Both the position numbers and the translations under genes were made by a program. The notes beneath the pieces were generated by a model, which made no database searches, was not told the DNA's origin, and saw only the letters and a list, made by a program, of their open reading frames with translations. Below, piece after piece: positions 16,427 through 23,877 of a stretch of 64,000 nucleotides of DNA (positions are counted from its first letter, which is position 1; every line of letters starts with the position of its first letter). This DNA comes from Bartonella raoultii. Lineage in GTDB: Bacteria > Pseudomonadota > Alphaproteobacteria > Rhizobiales > Rhizobiaceae. The stretch covers positions 110,124-174,123 of the forward strand of contig NZ_JAIFRO010000003.1 of assembly GCF_019659805.1 (NCBI RefSeq), given 5' to 3'.

Positions 16427-16499
16427 GCTCACAGGCAAGTTTTGCCATTTGAGAATTTTGTGAGTTAATTTATAAGTCGCTCTAAAGGAGGGCAATATT
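16427..16499 (+). promoter_or_regulatory. ROSE-like RNA thermometer in the small heat-shock gene leader
   Basis: The leader has three nested or adjacent helices: CTCAC (16428-16432) with GTGAG (16460-16464), an internal hairpin GGCAA/TTGCC (16434-16446), and a start-proximal hairpin in which TCGCTC (16477-16482) faces GGAGGG (16487-16492). The TCGCT motif matches the UYGCU consensus of ROSE elements, including a G opposite a Shine-Dalgarno G. The ribosome-binding site GGAGG would be masked at low temperature and freed on warming. ROSE elements are known for rhizobial Hsp20 genes. Confidence 0.7.
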
Positions 16500-16988
16500 A
16501 TGCGTCAAGTAGATTTTTCACCATTTTATCGTTCAACAGTAGGTTTTGATCATCTTTTTAACTGGTTTGATTCTAGAACACAACCGGATGATGTCTCTTC
16601 TTATCCACCCTATAATATTGAGCGTTTAACTGAAGATTCTTATAGAATTTCTATGGCTGTTGCAGGTTTTTCTCAGAATGAAATTGATATTGAAATACAT
16701 TGCGATAAGTTGATTATTAAAGGAGAGAGAACAGCTGAAAATGATGATCAAGGACGAGAGTTCCTTTATCGAGGTATAGCATCACGTGCTTTTGAACGGC
16801 GTTTTCATTTAGCAGATCATGTTAAAGTTATTGGAGCAGAACTTGGAGATGGTCTGCTTCATATTCAGCTAAAAAGGGAAATGCCAGCTGAACTAAAACC
16901 TAAAAAGATAGTTGTTCAAATGTCATCATCGGTTTCAAAAAATGACAATAGTCGCGGTATCGATAAAGAAAATTTGAAAGATTTGTAA
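16500..16988 (+). CDS. Small heat-shock protein, Hsp20/IbpA family
   Basis: This 162-residue ATP-independent holdase keeps unfolding proteins soluble for refolding. The alpha-crystallin domain spans about residues 35-135: YNIERLTEDSYRISMAVAGFSQNEIDIEI, then LIIKGER, FLYRGIASRAFERRFHLADHV and the C-terminal-extension Ile/Val motif (PKKIVV). The N-terminus (DFSPFYRSTVGFDHLF) matches the rhizobial class A type. The ATG has GGAGG 8 bases upstream inside the ROSE-like leader, and a strong terminator follows, so it is a monocistronic heat-inducible unit. Confidence 0.9.
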   Translation: MRQVDFSPFYRSTVGFDHLFNWFDSRTQPDDVSSYPPYNIERLTEDSYRISMAVAGFSQNEIDIEIHCDKLIIKGERTAENDDQGREFLYRGIASRAFERRFHLADHVKVIGAELGDGLLHIQLKREMPAELKPKKIVVQMSSSVSKNDNSRGIDKENLKDL

Positions 16989-17023
16989 ACTGAATATTTA
17001 TCAAACTTTTTAAAGAATAAAGT

Positions 17024-17049
17024 AACGCGAGACCTTGGCCTCGCGTTTT
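17024..17049 (+). terminator. Terminator of the small heat-shock gene
   Basis: AACGCGAG (17024-17031) pairs perfectly with CTCGCGTT (17040-17047) around an 8-base loop, followed by a T run. It lies 36 bases after the stop codon. Confidence 0.85.
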
Positions 17050-17216
17050 GCATGTTTGATAAGTTCTTTTTATAAAGGATAGCGTTTTAAAGTTTATGAG
17101 CGTAATGCTTTTGCTTTTCGTTGTTTTAGATGAAAAGAGAAGAGGTTGTTTTTAAAGTACTCTGTTCAAAAAATGTTTAGTTATGTTTTTTATTTCCTTA
17201 TATGTCATTTTAAAAA

Positions 17217-17293
<77 letters not shown>

Positions 17294-17633
17294 ATTTGTA
17301 TAAAACGACTAAACGACAGCCTCTTTAAAGGCAAGAGAAAAATAAGTCGCGTAAAATTTATAATGCTCTTACACTTTTCAAAAGAATCTACAAAAATAAA
17401 ATGAAACTTTTTATTTAGATGCTTTTCTAGTGATTAAGGGTAAGTCATAAAACTGTCAAGAGTTTGACTTTCAGTTATATTATATAGCTCTATAAATATT
17501 TTAGATGGCTTTACATGAATTATAACAAAAGAAGATAAGACTATTTACTTCATGATGAGTATATGAGGTTATATTCATCAATATAATAAAATTTTTAGAC
17601 AGATATTGTGTTTTTTAGCAGGAAAAATAAGCG
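17294..17633. other. 340-base AT-rich intergenic region
   Basis: This lies upstream of both tRNA-Pro and the IscA-type gene and presumably carries both promoters. Apart from AT-rich tracts I see no conserved structure or coding signal. Confidence 0.6.
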
Positions 17634-18011
17634 ATGAGTCGTTTTTCAATAATAAATTTAACGGAAGCTGCAGTAAATCGTGTTAAAACGATTATGGATA
17701 CAAAAAATGCGCATGGTATTTTAATTGGTATTAAAAAAGGGGGATGTGCAGGGATGGAATATACAATTACTCTTGTAGAGGAAGAAATGCAAGATGCTGA
17801 TGTTGTTGAAGTTAATGGTGCTCGCGTTTTTGTAGCACGCGATGCTGTATTATTTTTATTAGGAACACAGATGGATTATGAAGTGACAAAACTTCGTTCT
17901 GGCTTTGTTTTTAAAAATCCTAATCAAGTTTCAGCGTGTGGGTGTGGTGAATCGGTAGAGCTTCGTCCTGCTTCGCAGGATTTGCTTACTAAAACCCACA
18001 AAGTCAACTAA
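17634..18011 (+). CDS. IscA/SufA-type iron-sulfur cluster carrier
   Basis: This 125-residue A-type carrier passes Fe-S clusters from the SUF machinery to target enzymes. The three family cysteines are present: C38 in KKGGCAGMEY and the pair in SACGCGESV near residue 105. In many alphaproteobacteria the gene ends the suf operon. Here it stands alone, with no suf genes within the window, and runs convergent to mazG. About 15 residues beyond the CGCGES motif are extra and not obviously conserved. Confidence 0.88.
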   Translation: MSRFSIINLTEAAVNRVKTIMDTKNAHGILIGIKKGGCAGMEYTITLVEEEMQDADVVEVNGARVFVARDAVLFLLGTQMDYEVTKLRSGFVFKNPNQVSACGCGESVELRPASQDLLTKTHKVN

Positions 18012-18069
18012 GTTTAGTAAAATTATATTCCGTACATTACATTTTTTGCTTTATGAAGGCTAATCTTTT

Positions 18070-18915
18070 TCATCTTTCATTTTTAGCTTTTTTCCAAAGA
18101 TTTTCCATTTCATTTAAAGATGCCTCAACAAGCGTTTTAGATTGTTTAGAGAGCTGTTCTTCAATATAGCTAAAACGATTTCGGAATTTTGTATTTGTTT
18201 TTTTTAATGCTTTTTGTGAATCAACATTTAAGTGGCGTGAGAGATTAAGAAAGATAAAGTAGAGATCTCCAAATTCCTCTTCTATATTTGAAGTATTATT
18301 ATTTTTAATTGCTGCTTTAAGTTCATTAAGCTCTTCTTCTATTTTTGCAAAAATTTCACAATCCTTATGCCAATCAAATCCAACTTTAGCAGCTTCTTTT
18401 TGTAAAGCGAGTGCTTCTTGATCTGCGGGTTGGATTTTTTTTACTTTTTCAAGGATATTTTTTGTTGTAGTATCGTGTAATAATTCTTCTTTTTTACACA
18501 ACTTGTATTTTTCAGCTTGTTCTCTTTTTTTGATATTTTGCCATTCTTCTTTTATAAAACCACGCTTTTTTTGCTCTTCATTTCCAAAAACATGAGGATG
18601 GCGACGAATCATTTTTGCAGTGATTGCATAAATAACATCTTCAAAAGTAAAACTTCCTTCTTCTTGTGCAATCGTTGCATGGTAGACTACTTGTAAAAGA
18701 AGATCACCAAGTTCATCACAAAGATCTATACAGTTCTTTCGTTCAATAGCATCAATTACTTCGTAAACTTCTTCAAGCATATAAGGTATAAGGGATTCAG
18801 AAGTTTGTTTTATATTCCAGAGACATCCGCTATCACGATTCCGTAATGCTGTAATAATTGCAATAAGATCTTTTATATCTTTTGAGGCAAACACTTTTAT
18901 TTTCTCTATTTTCAT
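18070..18915 (-). CDS. mazG: Nucleoside triphosphate pyrophosphohydrolase MazG
   Basis: This 281-residue tandem-domain MazG hydrolyses (d)NTPs to monophosphates and PPi, and in bacteria lowers aberrant nucleotides and affects (p)ppGpp. The first repeat has the LEEVYEVIDAI and CDELGDLLLQVVYH motifs (EExxE and ExxD Mg2+ ligands) and the RRHPHVFG block. The second has KIEEELNELKAAIK and EEFGDLYFIF. The usual GCPWD near the N-terminus reads GCLWN. It is the last gene of the run that starts at acpXL, 9 bases after lpxXL. Confidence 0.9.
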   Translation of the reverse strand: MKIEKIKVFASKDIKDLIAIITALRNRDSGCLWNIKQTSESLIPYMLEEVYEVIDAIERKNCIDLCDELGDLLLQVVYHATIAQEEGSFTFEDVIYAITAKMIRRHPHVFGNEEQKKRGFIKEEWQNIKKREQAEKYKLCKKEELLHDTTTKNILEKVKKIQPADQEALALQKEAAKVGFDWHKDCEIFAKIEEELNELKAAIKNNNTSNIEEEFGDLYFIFLNLSRHLNVDSQKALKKTNTKFRNRFSYIEEQLSKQSKTLVEASLNEMENLWKKAKNER

Positions 18916-18924
18916 GTAGCTATA

Positions 18925-19857
18925 TTAGCAGTCCCAGCGTCTATGTAACCACATCCATTGTCCAGGATATTCACGAATCCAAGATTCAACAATATCATTC
19001 AATTTTTGTGTAGATGCGGTGATATCTATTTCGTTTTTTTCATCAAGTGGAAGTTTTATACGTTCGTATAATTCTAAACGGTGACGTCCTCCGGCTAAAC
19101 GGATACAACGCGCTGGATAAATATCACAATTATATTGTCGTGCAAGTTTGATAATTAAGGGATTAGTTTTCAATGGTCTATTAAAAAATGTTCCTAAAAT
19201 ACCACGGCGAAACTTCTGATCAACAAGCATACCAACATTTTTACCTTCTGCTAATTTTGCTGCTAATGCCCAAGTTGCACCGGCTTTAGATGGGACAAGA
19301 TGCCCCATAGAAGTTTTTCGGGCTTTTAGAACGCGTTTTGCAATATAGGGATTATTAGGGGATCTAAATAACACTGTAACATTAAGATCAAAACTTTGAG
19401 CACATATAGGGAGCAGTTCGAAATTTCCGGTATGAGCTGTGAAAAAAATATGCGGTTTTTTTTCATTTTTTAATCTCTGGAATATTTCAGCTCCTTTAAC
19501 TTCGATAAAACCTGGCTGCTCTGCATGAGGATCGAAATCAAAAATTTTATCCAGAAAAATGTATTCAGCTAAGAACTGTCCTATATTTTCCCACATTTCT
19601 ATTGCAATTTCTTGGAGTTCTAGCTCAGTTTTTTCTGGATACGCAGCTCTAAGGTTTGCAAGAGCGATTTTATGACGATGTATAAGGGGACCAAATGTTT
19701 TTGCTAACCAAGAAAAGAAAGATACTCCAATATTGACAGGAAAATGTTTTAAAATAGACAAACAACCAATGAGTAAATATCCCCACAAAAAATAAAATGA
19801 TTTTTTTGCTAGAATTTTAATATGATTCATACAACTTTTAATATAAGGCTTTATCAT
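18925..19857 (-). CDS. lpxXL: Lipid A very-long-chain acyltransferase LpxXL
   Basis: This 310-residue protein is of the LpxL/HtrB lysophospholipid acyltransferase type. It has an N-terminal membrane helix (about residues 19-40), the H-x4-E catalytic motif (FTAHTGNFE, about residue 141), an acceptor-binding block with FRSPNN, and the C-terminal YPGQWMWLHRRW signature. In rhizobial relatives this enzyme adds the C26-C28 hydroxy fatty acid carried by AcpXL to lipid A at the inner membrane. The operon context (acpXL, KAS genes, adh) supports the XL form rather than the housekeeping LpxL. It starts 3 bases after the adh gene. Confidence 0.9.
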   Translation of the reverse strand: MIKPYIKSCMNHIKILAKKSFYFLWGYLLIGCLSILKHFPVNIGVSFFSWLAKTFGPLIHRHKIALANLRAAYPEKTELELQEIAIEMWENIGQFLAEYIFLDKIFDFDPHAEQPGFIEVKGAEIFQRLKNEKKPHIFFTAHTGNFELLPICAQSFDLNVTVLFRSPNNPYIAKRVLKARKTSMGHLVPSKAGATWALAAKLAEGKNVGMLVDQKFRRGILGTFFNRPLKTNPLIIKLARQYNCDIYPARCIRLAGGRHRLELYERIKLPLDEKNEIDITASTQKLNDIVESWIREYPGQWMWLHRRWDC

Positions 19858-19860
19858 AGT

Positions 19861-20889
19861 CTAATCAACTTTAAGAATAATTTTACCAAAAACATCACGA
19901 CTTTCCATTCGTTTTAAAGCTGTATCAATTTCATCAAATCTAACAATTGTATCAATAACAGGGTGGACAATGCCTTGCGCCATTTTTTGCATGGCGTTTT
20001 GCATATTTTTCATACGACAGCCAAAAGAACCGAATATTTTAAGTTGTTGTTGAAATAGATGCATAAGATTGAGTGGTGCTGTAACTCCAGAAGTTGAACC
20101 ACAGGTGACTAAGCGTGCTCCTCGTTTCATAGATAATAGAGAACCGTTCCATGTATCAGTCCCTACATGTTCAAAAACAACATCAACTCCTTGTTTTTTA
20201 GTTAATTTTCGGACAATACCTTCAAAACGGTCTTTCCGGTAATTAATAACGTGATCAGCACCCAGCGATTGTGCTTTTGCAATTTTTTCATCGGAACCTA
20301 CTGTTGTGATAACGATACATCCTTTTTGTTTTGCAAGTTGAATGGCTGCTGAGCCGATACCAGAACCACCTGCTTGTATTAAGATTATTTCACCTGCTTG
20401 TAGTTTTGCATTATCAAAAAGCATGTGTTCTACGGTGCCAAAAGTAATTGGAGCAACAGCTGCTTGTAGTATATTGCCTTCTAAAGGAGCTGGGACCAAT
20501 AAACGTGCTGGCAAATTAACAAATTCACAGGCAAATCCATCAAGATGGAAACCATAAACTCCTTTTACAGCACTACAGAGATTATCACGTTCTTCACGAC
20601 ATGCTTGACATACGCCACAGGTTTGTGCACCATAAATTGAGACGGTCTGCCCAAGTTTGAAATTTTCAACACCATTTCCGAGTTGGAAAACCTCACCGGA
20701 AGCTTCAGCACCAATTATGATTGGCATTTTTCTTTTAGCAAAAGCCATACCACGCCATCCCCATACATCGATATGATTAAGCGCAACGGCTTTTATACGT
20801 ACTGTCACTTCACCGATAGAGGGAGGGGGAGGGGGAGGAATATTGCTAATTTTAAGTTGACGTTCATTGAAAAGTTGTAATGCACGCAT
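19861..20889 (-). CDS. Zinc-type alcohol dehydrogenase of the lipid A VLCFA cluster
   Basis: This 342-residue medium-chain dehydrogenase/reductase has GroES-like (about 25-140) and Rossmann domains. The structural-zinc cysteines are in TCGVCQACREERDNLC. The usual catalytic GHE is replaced by GAEASG. The nucleotide fold shows AGGSGIGSAAIQLA and GADHVINY. Position in the acpXL-lpxXL cluster matches the rhizobial adh2XL gene, thought to act in very-long-chain acyl synthesis, perhaps as an enoyl or keto reductase. The real substrate is unproven. The N-terminus carries six consecutive prolines encoded by a C-rich tract. Confidence 0.8.
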   Translation of the reverse strand: MRALQLFNERQLKISNIPPPPPPSIGEVTVRIKAVALNHIDVWGWRGMAFAKRKMPIIIGAEASGEVFQLGNGVENFKLGQTVSIYGAQTCGVCQACREERDNLCSAVKGVYGFHLDGFACEFVNLPARLLVPAPLEGNILQAAVAPITFGTVEHMLFDNAKLQAGEIILIQAGGSGIGSAAIQLAKQKGCIVITTVGSDEKIAKAQSLGADHVINYRKDRFEGIVRKLTKKQGVDVVFEHVGTDTWNGSLLSMKRGARLVTCGSTSGVTAPLNLMHLFQQQLKIFGSFGCRMKNMQNAMQKMAQGIVHPVIDTIVRFDEIDTALKRMESRDVFGKIILKVD

Positions 20890-20937
20890 TATCGTTCCCC
20901 ATTTATATATGATAGATTAGGTGTTACAATTTAAAAG

Positions 20938-22212
20938 TTATTCTTTATATGCTGTAATAACAAGACTCGTATTCTGTCCACCAAACCCAAATGAATTGGA
21001 TAAAACTGCATTTACACAGGCTTGACGGCTATGATTTGGAACAACATCTAAAGGAATAGCAGGATCTGGCTCGTCATAATTTATAGTTGGAGGAAGTATC
21101 CCTGATTGAATTGTTAAAAGTGAAAAAACAGCTTCTATAGCGCCGGCAGCAGTTAGTGTATGTCCAATCATTGATTTATTAGAAGAAACTGGAATATGTT
21201 CTAAAACATTACCGAAGACTGTTGATAATGCGAGATATTCCATCTTTTCATTTTCAGGTGTTGATGTTCCATGTGCATTAATATAGTCAATTTCATTAAT
21301 AGTTATTTTTGCATCATTTAAAGCTTTACGGACAGATTCAATTGCCGGTGATGCATCGGGTTTTGAACGGGTGCGGTGAAAATCATCGGCGGTTTCTCCG
21401 CATCCTGCTAAAATGCCTAAAACTGTTGCGTTACGATCTAATGCACTTTTAAGAGATTCAAGGACAAGAGAACCAGATCCTTCAGCCATAACAAAACCAT
21501 TTCTATCACGACTAAAAGGTTTTGCTGCTTTTTCTGCAGGGGTATTATGGGTTGAAAGAGCAGATAATAAAGAAAAACGTATAAGAGATTCTGCTGAAAC
21601 TGAACCATCTGTAGCAATGATGAGTGCGCGGTTTGTTTCTCTACGTCGAATAGATTCAACACCTAATTGAATCGCTGTTGCACCAGATGCACAAGCCGTT
21701 GAAAGCGTAACAGGAAGTCCTGTTGTTCCAAATTTTTTTTGAAGTTTTTCTGCAATTGCACCAAATTGCGTGGTTTCAAAGAATGTATCATGGAGTTTAT
21801 GGCGGCAAATTTCAAGAAGATGCGCATAGGAAGATTCTGTATTGAAGGTTTTTTCTCGATCAAGAGTAAAACGCGCTTTCCACTCAAGTTCAACAGGAGG
21901 AGCAGCTAAAAAGAGCGGTCCATTGAAGTTTGTTTTGTCAAGGGCTGCCTGCTCTAAAGCTTCTTCTGCCGCAAGTTCTGCGAGCTTTTTGGAAAGCGTA
22001 AAAGCCCCTTGTGTACTTTCTTTCAGAAAATCTACTGTTCCAGCAATATATGTATTTAATTTTTCAACGGAAAAACGCGTTATTTTATGGATTCCACTTA
22101 CACCACTGATCAATTTTTGCCAATTTTTATGTTTGCCTTGTCCCAGCGATGTCACAACGCCGGCTCCAGTTATTGCGACAAGCGGACGTCCAAAATAATC
22201 GTTATATTCCAT
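20938..22212 (-). CDS. fabF: Beta-ketoacyl-ACP synthase II (catalytic), VLCFA cluster
   Basis: This 424-residue condensing enzyme elongates acyl-AcpXL. The thiolase-fold triad is intact: Cys in LSTACASGAT, first His in NAHGTSTPENE and second His in GHTLTAAGA. The C-terminal NSFGFGGQN loop is conserved. It ends 49 bases before the dehydrogenase start and begins 16 bases after the non-catalytic partner gene. It corresponds by position to one of the two fabFXL genes of Rhizobium. The pair probably acts as a KAS/chain-length-factor heterodimer that reaches C26-C28. Confidence 0.85.
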   Translation of the reverse strand: MEYNDYFGRPLVAITGAGVVTSLGQGKHKNWQKLISGVSGIHKITRFSVEKLNTYIAGTVDFLKESTQGAFTLSKKLAELAAEEALEQAALDKTNFNGPLFLAAPPVELEWKARFTLDREKTFNTESSYAHLLEICRHKLHDTFFETTQFGAIAEKLQKKFGTTGLPVTLSTACASGATAIQLGVESIRRRETNRALIIATDGSVSAESLIRFSLLSALSTHNTPAEKAAKPFSRDRNGFVMAEGSGSLVLESLKSALDRNATVLGILAGCGETADDFHRTRSKPDASPAIESVRKALNDAKITINEIDYINAHGTSTPENEKMEYLALSTVFGNVLEHIPVSSNKSMIGHTLTAAGAIEAVFSLLTIQSGILPPTINYDEPDPAIPLDVVPNHSRQACVNAVLSNSFGFGGQNTSLVITAYKE

Positions 22213-22227
22213 TATTAAAATTTCCCC

Positions 22228-23403
22228 CTAAGCCGCAGTGAGATGTACTATACCCTCAGCTCTTTTGATACCAATGGTTGTAACGCATGCTTCATGGACT
22301 TCTTTAGAAAAAGGCTTTTCATGAATACTTAATACTGGAAAACTGCGTTTTTTTTCAATTGTAATAGCTGCAAGTGCAAGCGCTAAGGGACATTGTACTT
22401 CTCGCATATAACCGAATAATGTGGTAATACCACGATAAACTATATTAGCATCATCAAGAGCACTTTTTTCTGCTTTTGTTACTTCATGAAAACCTGAGGT
22501 CGCTGAAATAGTTAAAGCAGGCTGTGTTTTTATTGTATTCAACATTTTTGCAATTGATTTTTTTAATGATGTTTTTTGTCTGTTGGTTTGATCTGTAATA
22601 ATTTGATTGATTTCAGCATAAGGGCGTGCTTTCCGTTTTTTTGCGTGTTCTCCGCTTTCAAGAACAAGGAAGACACCGCCAGAACCCGTGATAAGACCAC
22701 CGCCAAAGCAATTTTTACGATCCCATACAGGTTTCCATCCATCTTGTGCTAAAAGACCGCCGAGTTCATGAGCTAATAACATATCATAGCCTTCTGCATT
22801 ATAGGAGCTTCCTACTAATACATGGGTACTTTGTCCTGATCGGATACGGGCAGCAGCAATTTGAAGTGCAGAAAGTCCACTACCTTCTTCTCCCATGAAA
22901 GTACGGGAGGAACCTGTTACTTTATGAACAATTGAAATATTTCCAGCTAAAAGATTTGAAAGTTGTGCTAAAAACAAAGTTGGACGAAGTTCAGTCGAAA
23001 GGATTGAATTTAACATAGAATCATGATTGGCTACTTTACGCGCTTGTGAGAGAATTTGTGTATCAACAGTAATATCACGTTCTCCTCCACTTGCGGCAAC
23101 AATCATGTCCATTGTTGATGTTAATTGTTTATTATTTTTAATGCCTGCATCATCCAGAGCAAGGCCTGCAGCATAGGTACCAAGACGTTGCCACGTTCCC
23201 ATTTGACGTTGATCACTTTTCTTGGGAATTTGTAAACTCCAATCAATTTCTGGTAATTTATGAACGGTATAGGGATTAAACGTTGTACAATCAAGATTTG
23301 GCGTGATTGTAGGATCATTTAAAAGATTCCAATGATGGTCAACACCTTCACCTAGAGATGTTATGAGACCTATACCAGTGATGAATACAGCTTGATCATG
23401 CAT
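22228..23403 (-). CDS. KAS-like chain-length-factor homologue, catalytic residues absent
   Basis: This 391-residue protein has the condensing-enzyme fold (FITGIGLITSLGEG at the start, GGVFLVLESGEHAKKR, final VTTIGIKRAEG) but none of the catalytic triad. Where the partner has TACASG this reads GEEGSG, so Cys is Glu. NAHGT is replaced by ATSGFHE. GHTLTAAGA is replaced by GYMREVQC. A KAS paralogue with an acidic or amide residue in place of Cys next to an intact KAS resembles polyketide chain-length factors. I infer a heterodimer with the adjacent FabF that sets very long chain length. It starts 10 bases after acpXL, where rhizobia have fabZXL. Confidence 0.8.
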   Translation of the reverse strand: MHDQAVFITGIGLITSLGEGVDHHWNLLNDPTITPNLDCTTFNPYTVHKLPEIDWSLQIPKKSDQRQMGTWQRLGTYAAGLALDDAGIKNNKQLTSTMDMIVAASGGERDITVDTQILSQARKVANHDSMLNSILSTELRPTLFLAQLSNLLAGNISIVHKVTGSSRTFMGEEGSGLSALQIAAARIRSGQSTHVLVGSSYNAEGYDMLLAHELGGLLAQDGWKPVWDRKNCFGGGLITGSGGVFLVLESGEHAKKRKARPYAEINQIITDQTNRQKTSLKKSIAKMLNTIKTQPALTISATSGFHEVTKAEKSALDDANIVYRGITTLFGYMREVQCPLALALAAITIEKKRSFPVLSIHEKPFSKEVHEACVTTIGIKRAEGIVHLTAA

Positions 23404-23413
23404 GATGAAAAAA

Positions 23414-23698
23414 TTACTCTACCTGTTTTAAGGAAACGAGTTCATCAATTTTTGCACAAAGATTTTTAAGAACAAAGTATTCTTCAGTTGCAACTGAACC
23501 TTCGTTAACATCTTGTGTCCATTGCTCTAATGGAACTTTAATTCCAAAGGCTTTATCAATAGCAAAAACGATATCTAGAAAATCGAGACTGTCGATTCCT
23601 AAATCATCAATTGTGTGGCTTTCAGGTGTGATTGTGTTGCGATCAATTTCACTAATTTCTGCTATGATATCTGCAACTTTATCAAACGTAGAGGGCAA
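23414..23698 (-). CDS. acpXL: Acyl carrier protein AcpXL
   Basis: This 94-residue specialised acyl carrier for very-long-chain hydroxy fatty acids destined for lipid A carries the phosphopantetheine Ser at S37 in the motif GIDSLDFLD. Length and the C-terminal region after residue 70 match AcpXL rather than housekeeping AcpP (about 78 residues). It is the first gene of the run acpXL, CLF-like, fabF, adh, lpxXL, mazG, all on the reverse strand with small gaps. Confidence 0.92.
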   Translation of the reverse strand: MPSTFDKVADIIAEISEIDRNTITPESHTIDDLGIDSLDFLDIVFAIDKAFGIKVPLEQWTQDVNEGSVATEEYFVLKNLCAKIDELVSLKQVE

Positions 23699-23877
23699 TG
23701 TATAGTTCCTTATGATGAATTTATAAATTGAGAATATAGTTGAATATTACTCTTCTAGCTTTTTTTTCCTAAAAAAGAAAGAATTATTCAAGAATATATA
23801 TTATATTTATAATACACAAAATGTATTATCGGATTATGAAATAATAATATTTTAAGTTTATTTAAAGTTTTAAAATT

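Noticed and set aside
20816..20840. G-rich tract at the adh start as a G-quadruplex or phase-variation site
   Set aside because: It encodes a run of prolines that I also expect in rhizobial homologues, is interrupted by A residues, and gives an intact frame.
23403..23414. A hidden fabZXL gene between acpXL and the KAS-like gene
   Set aside because: The gap is only about 10 bases, so no gene fits.
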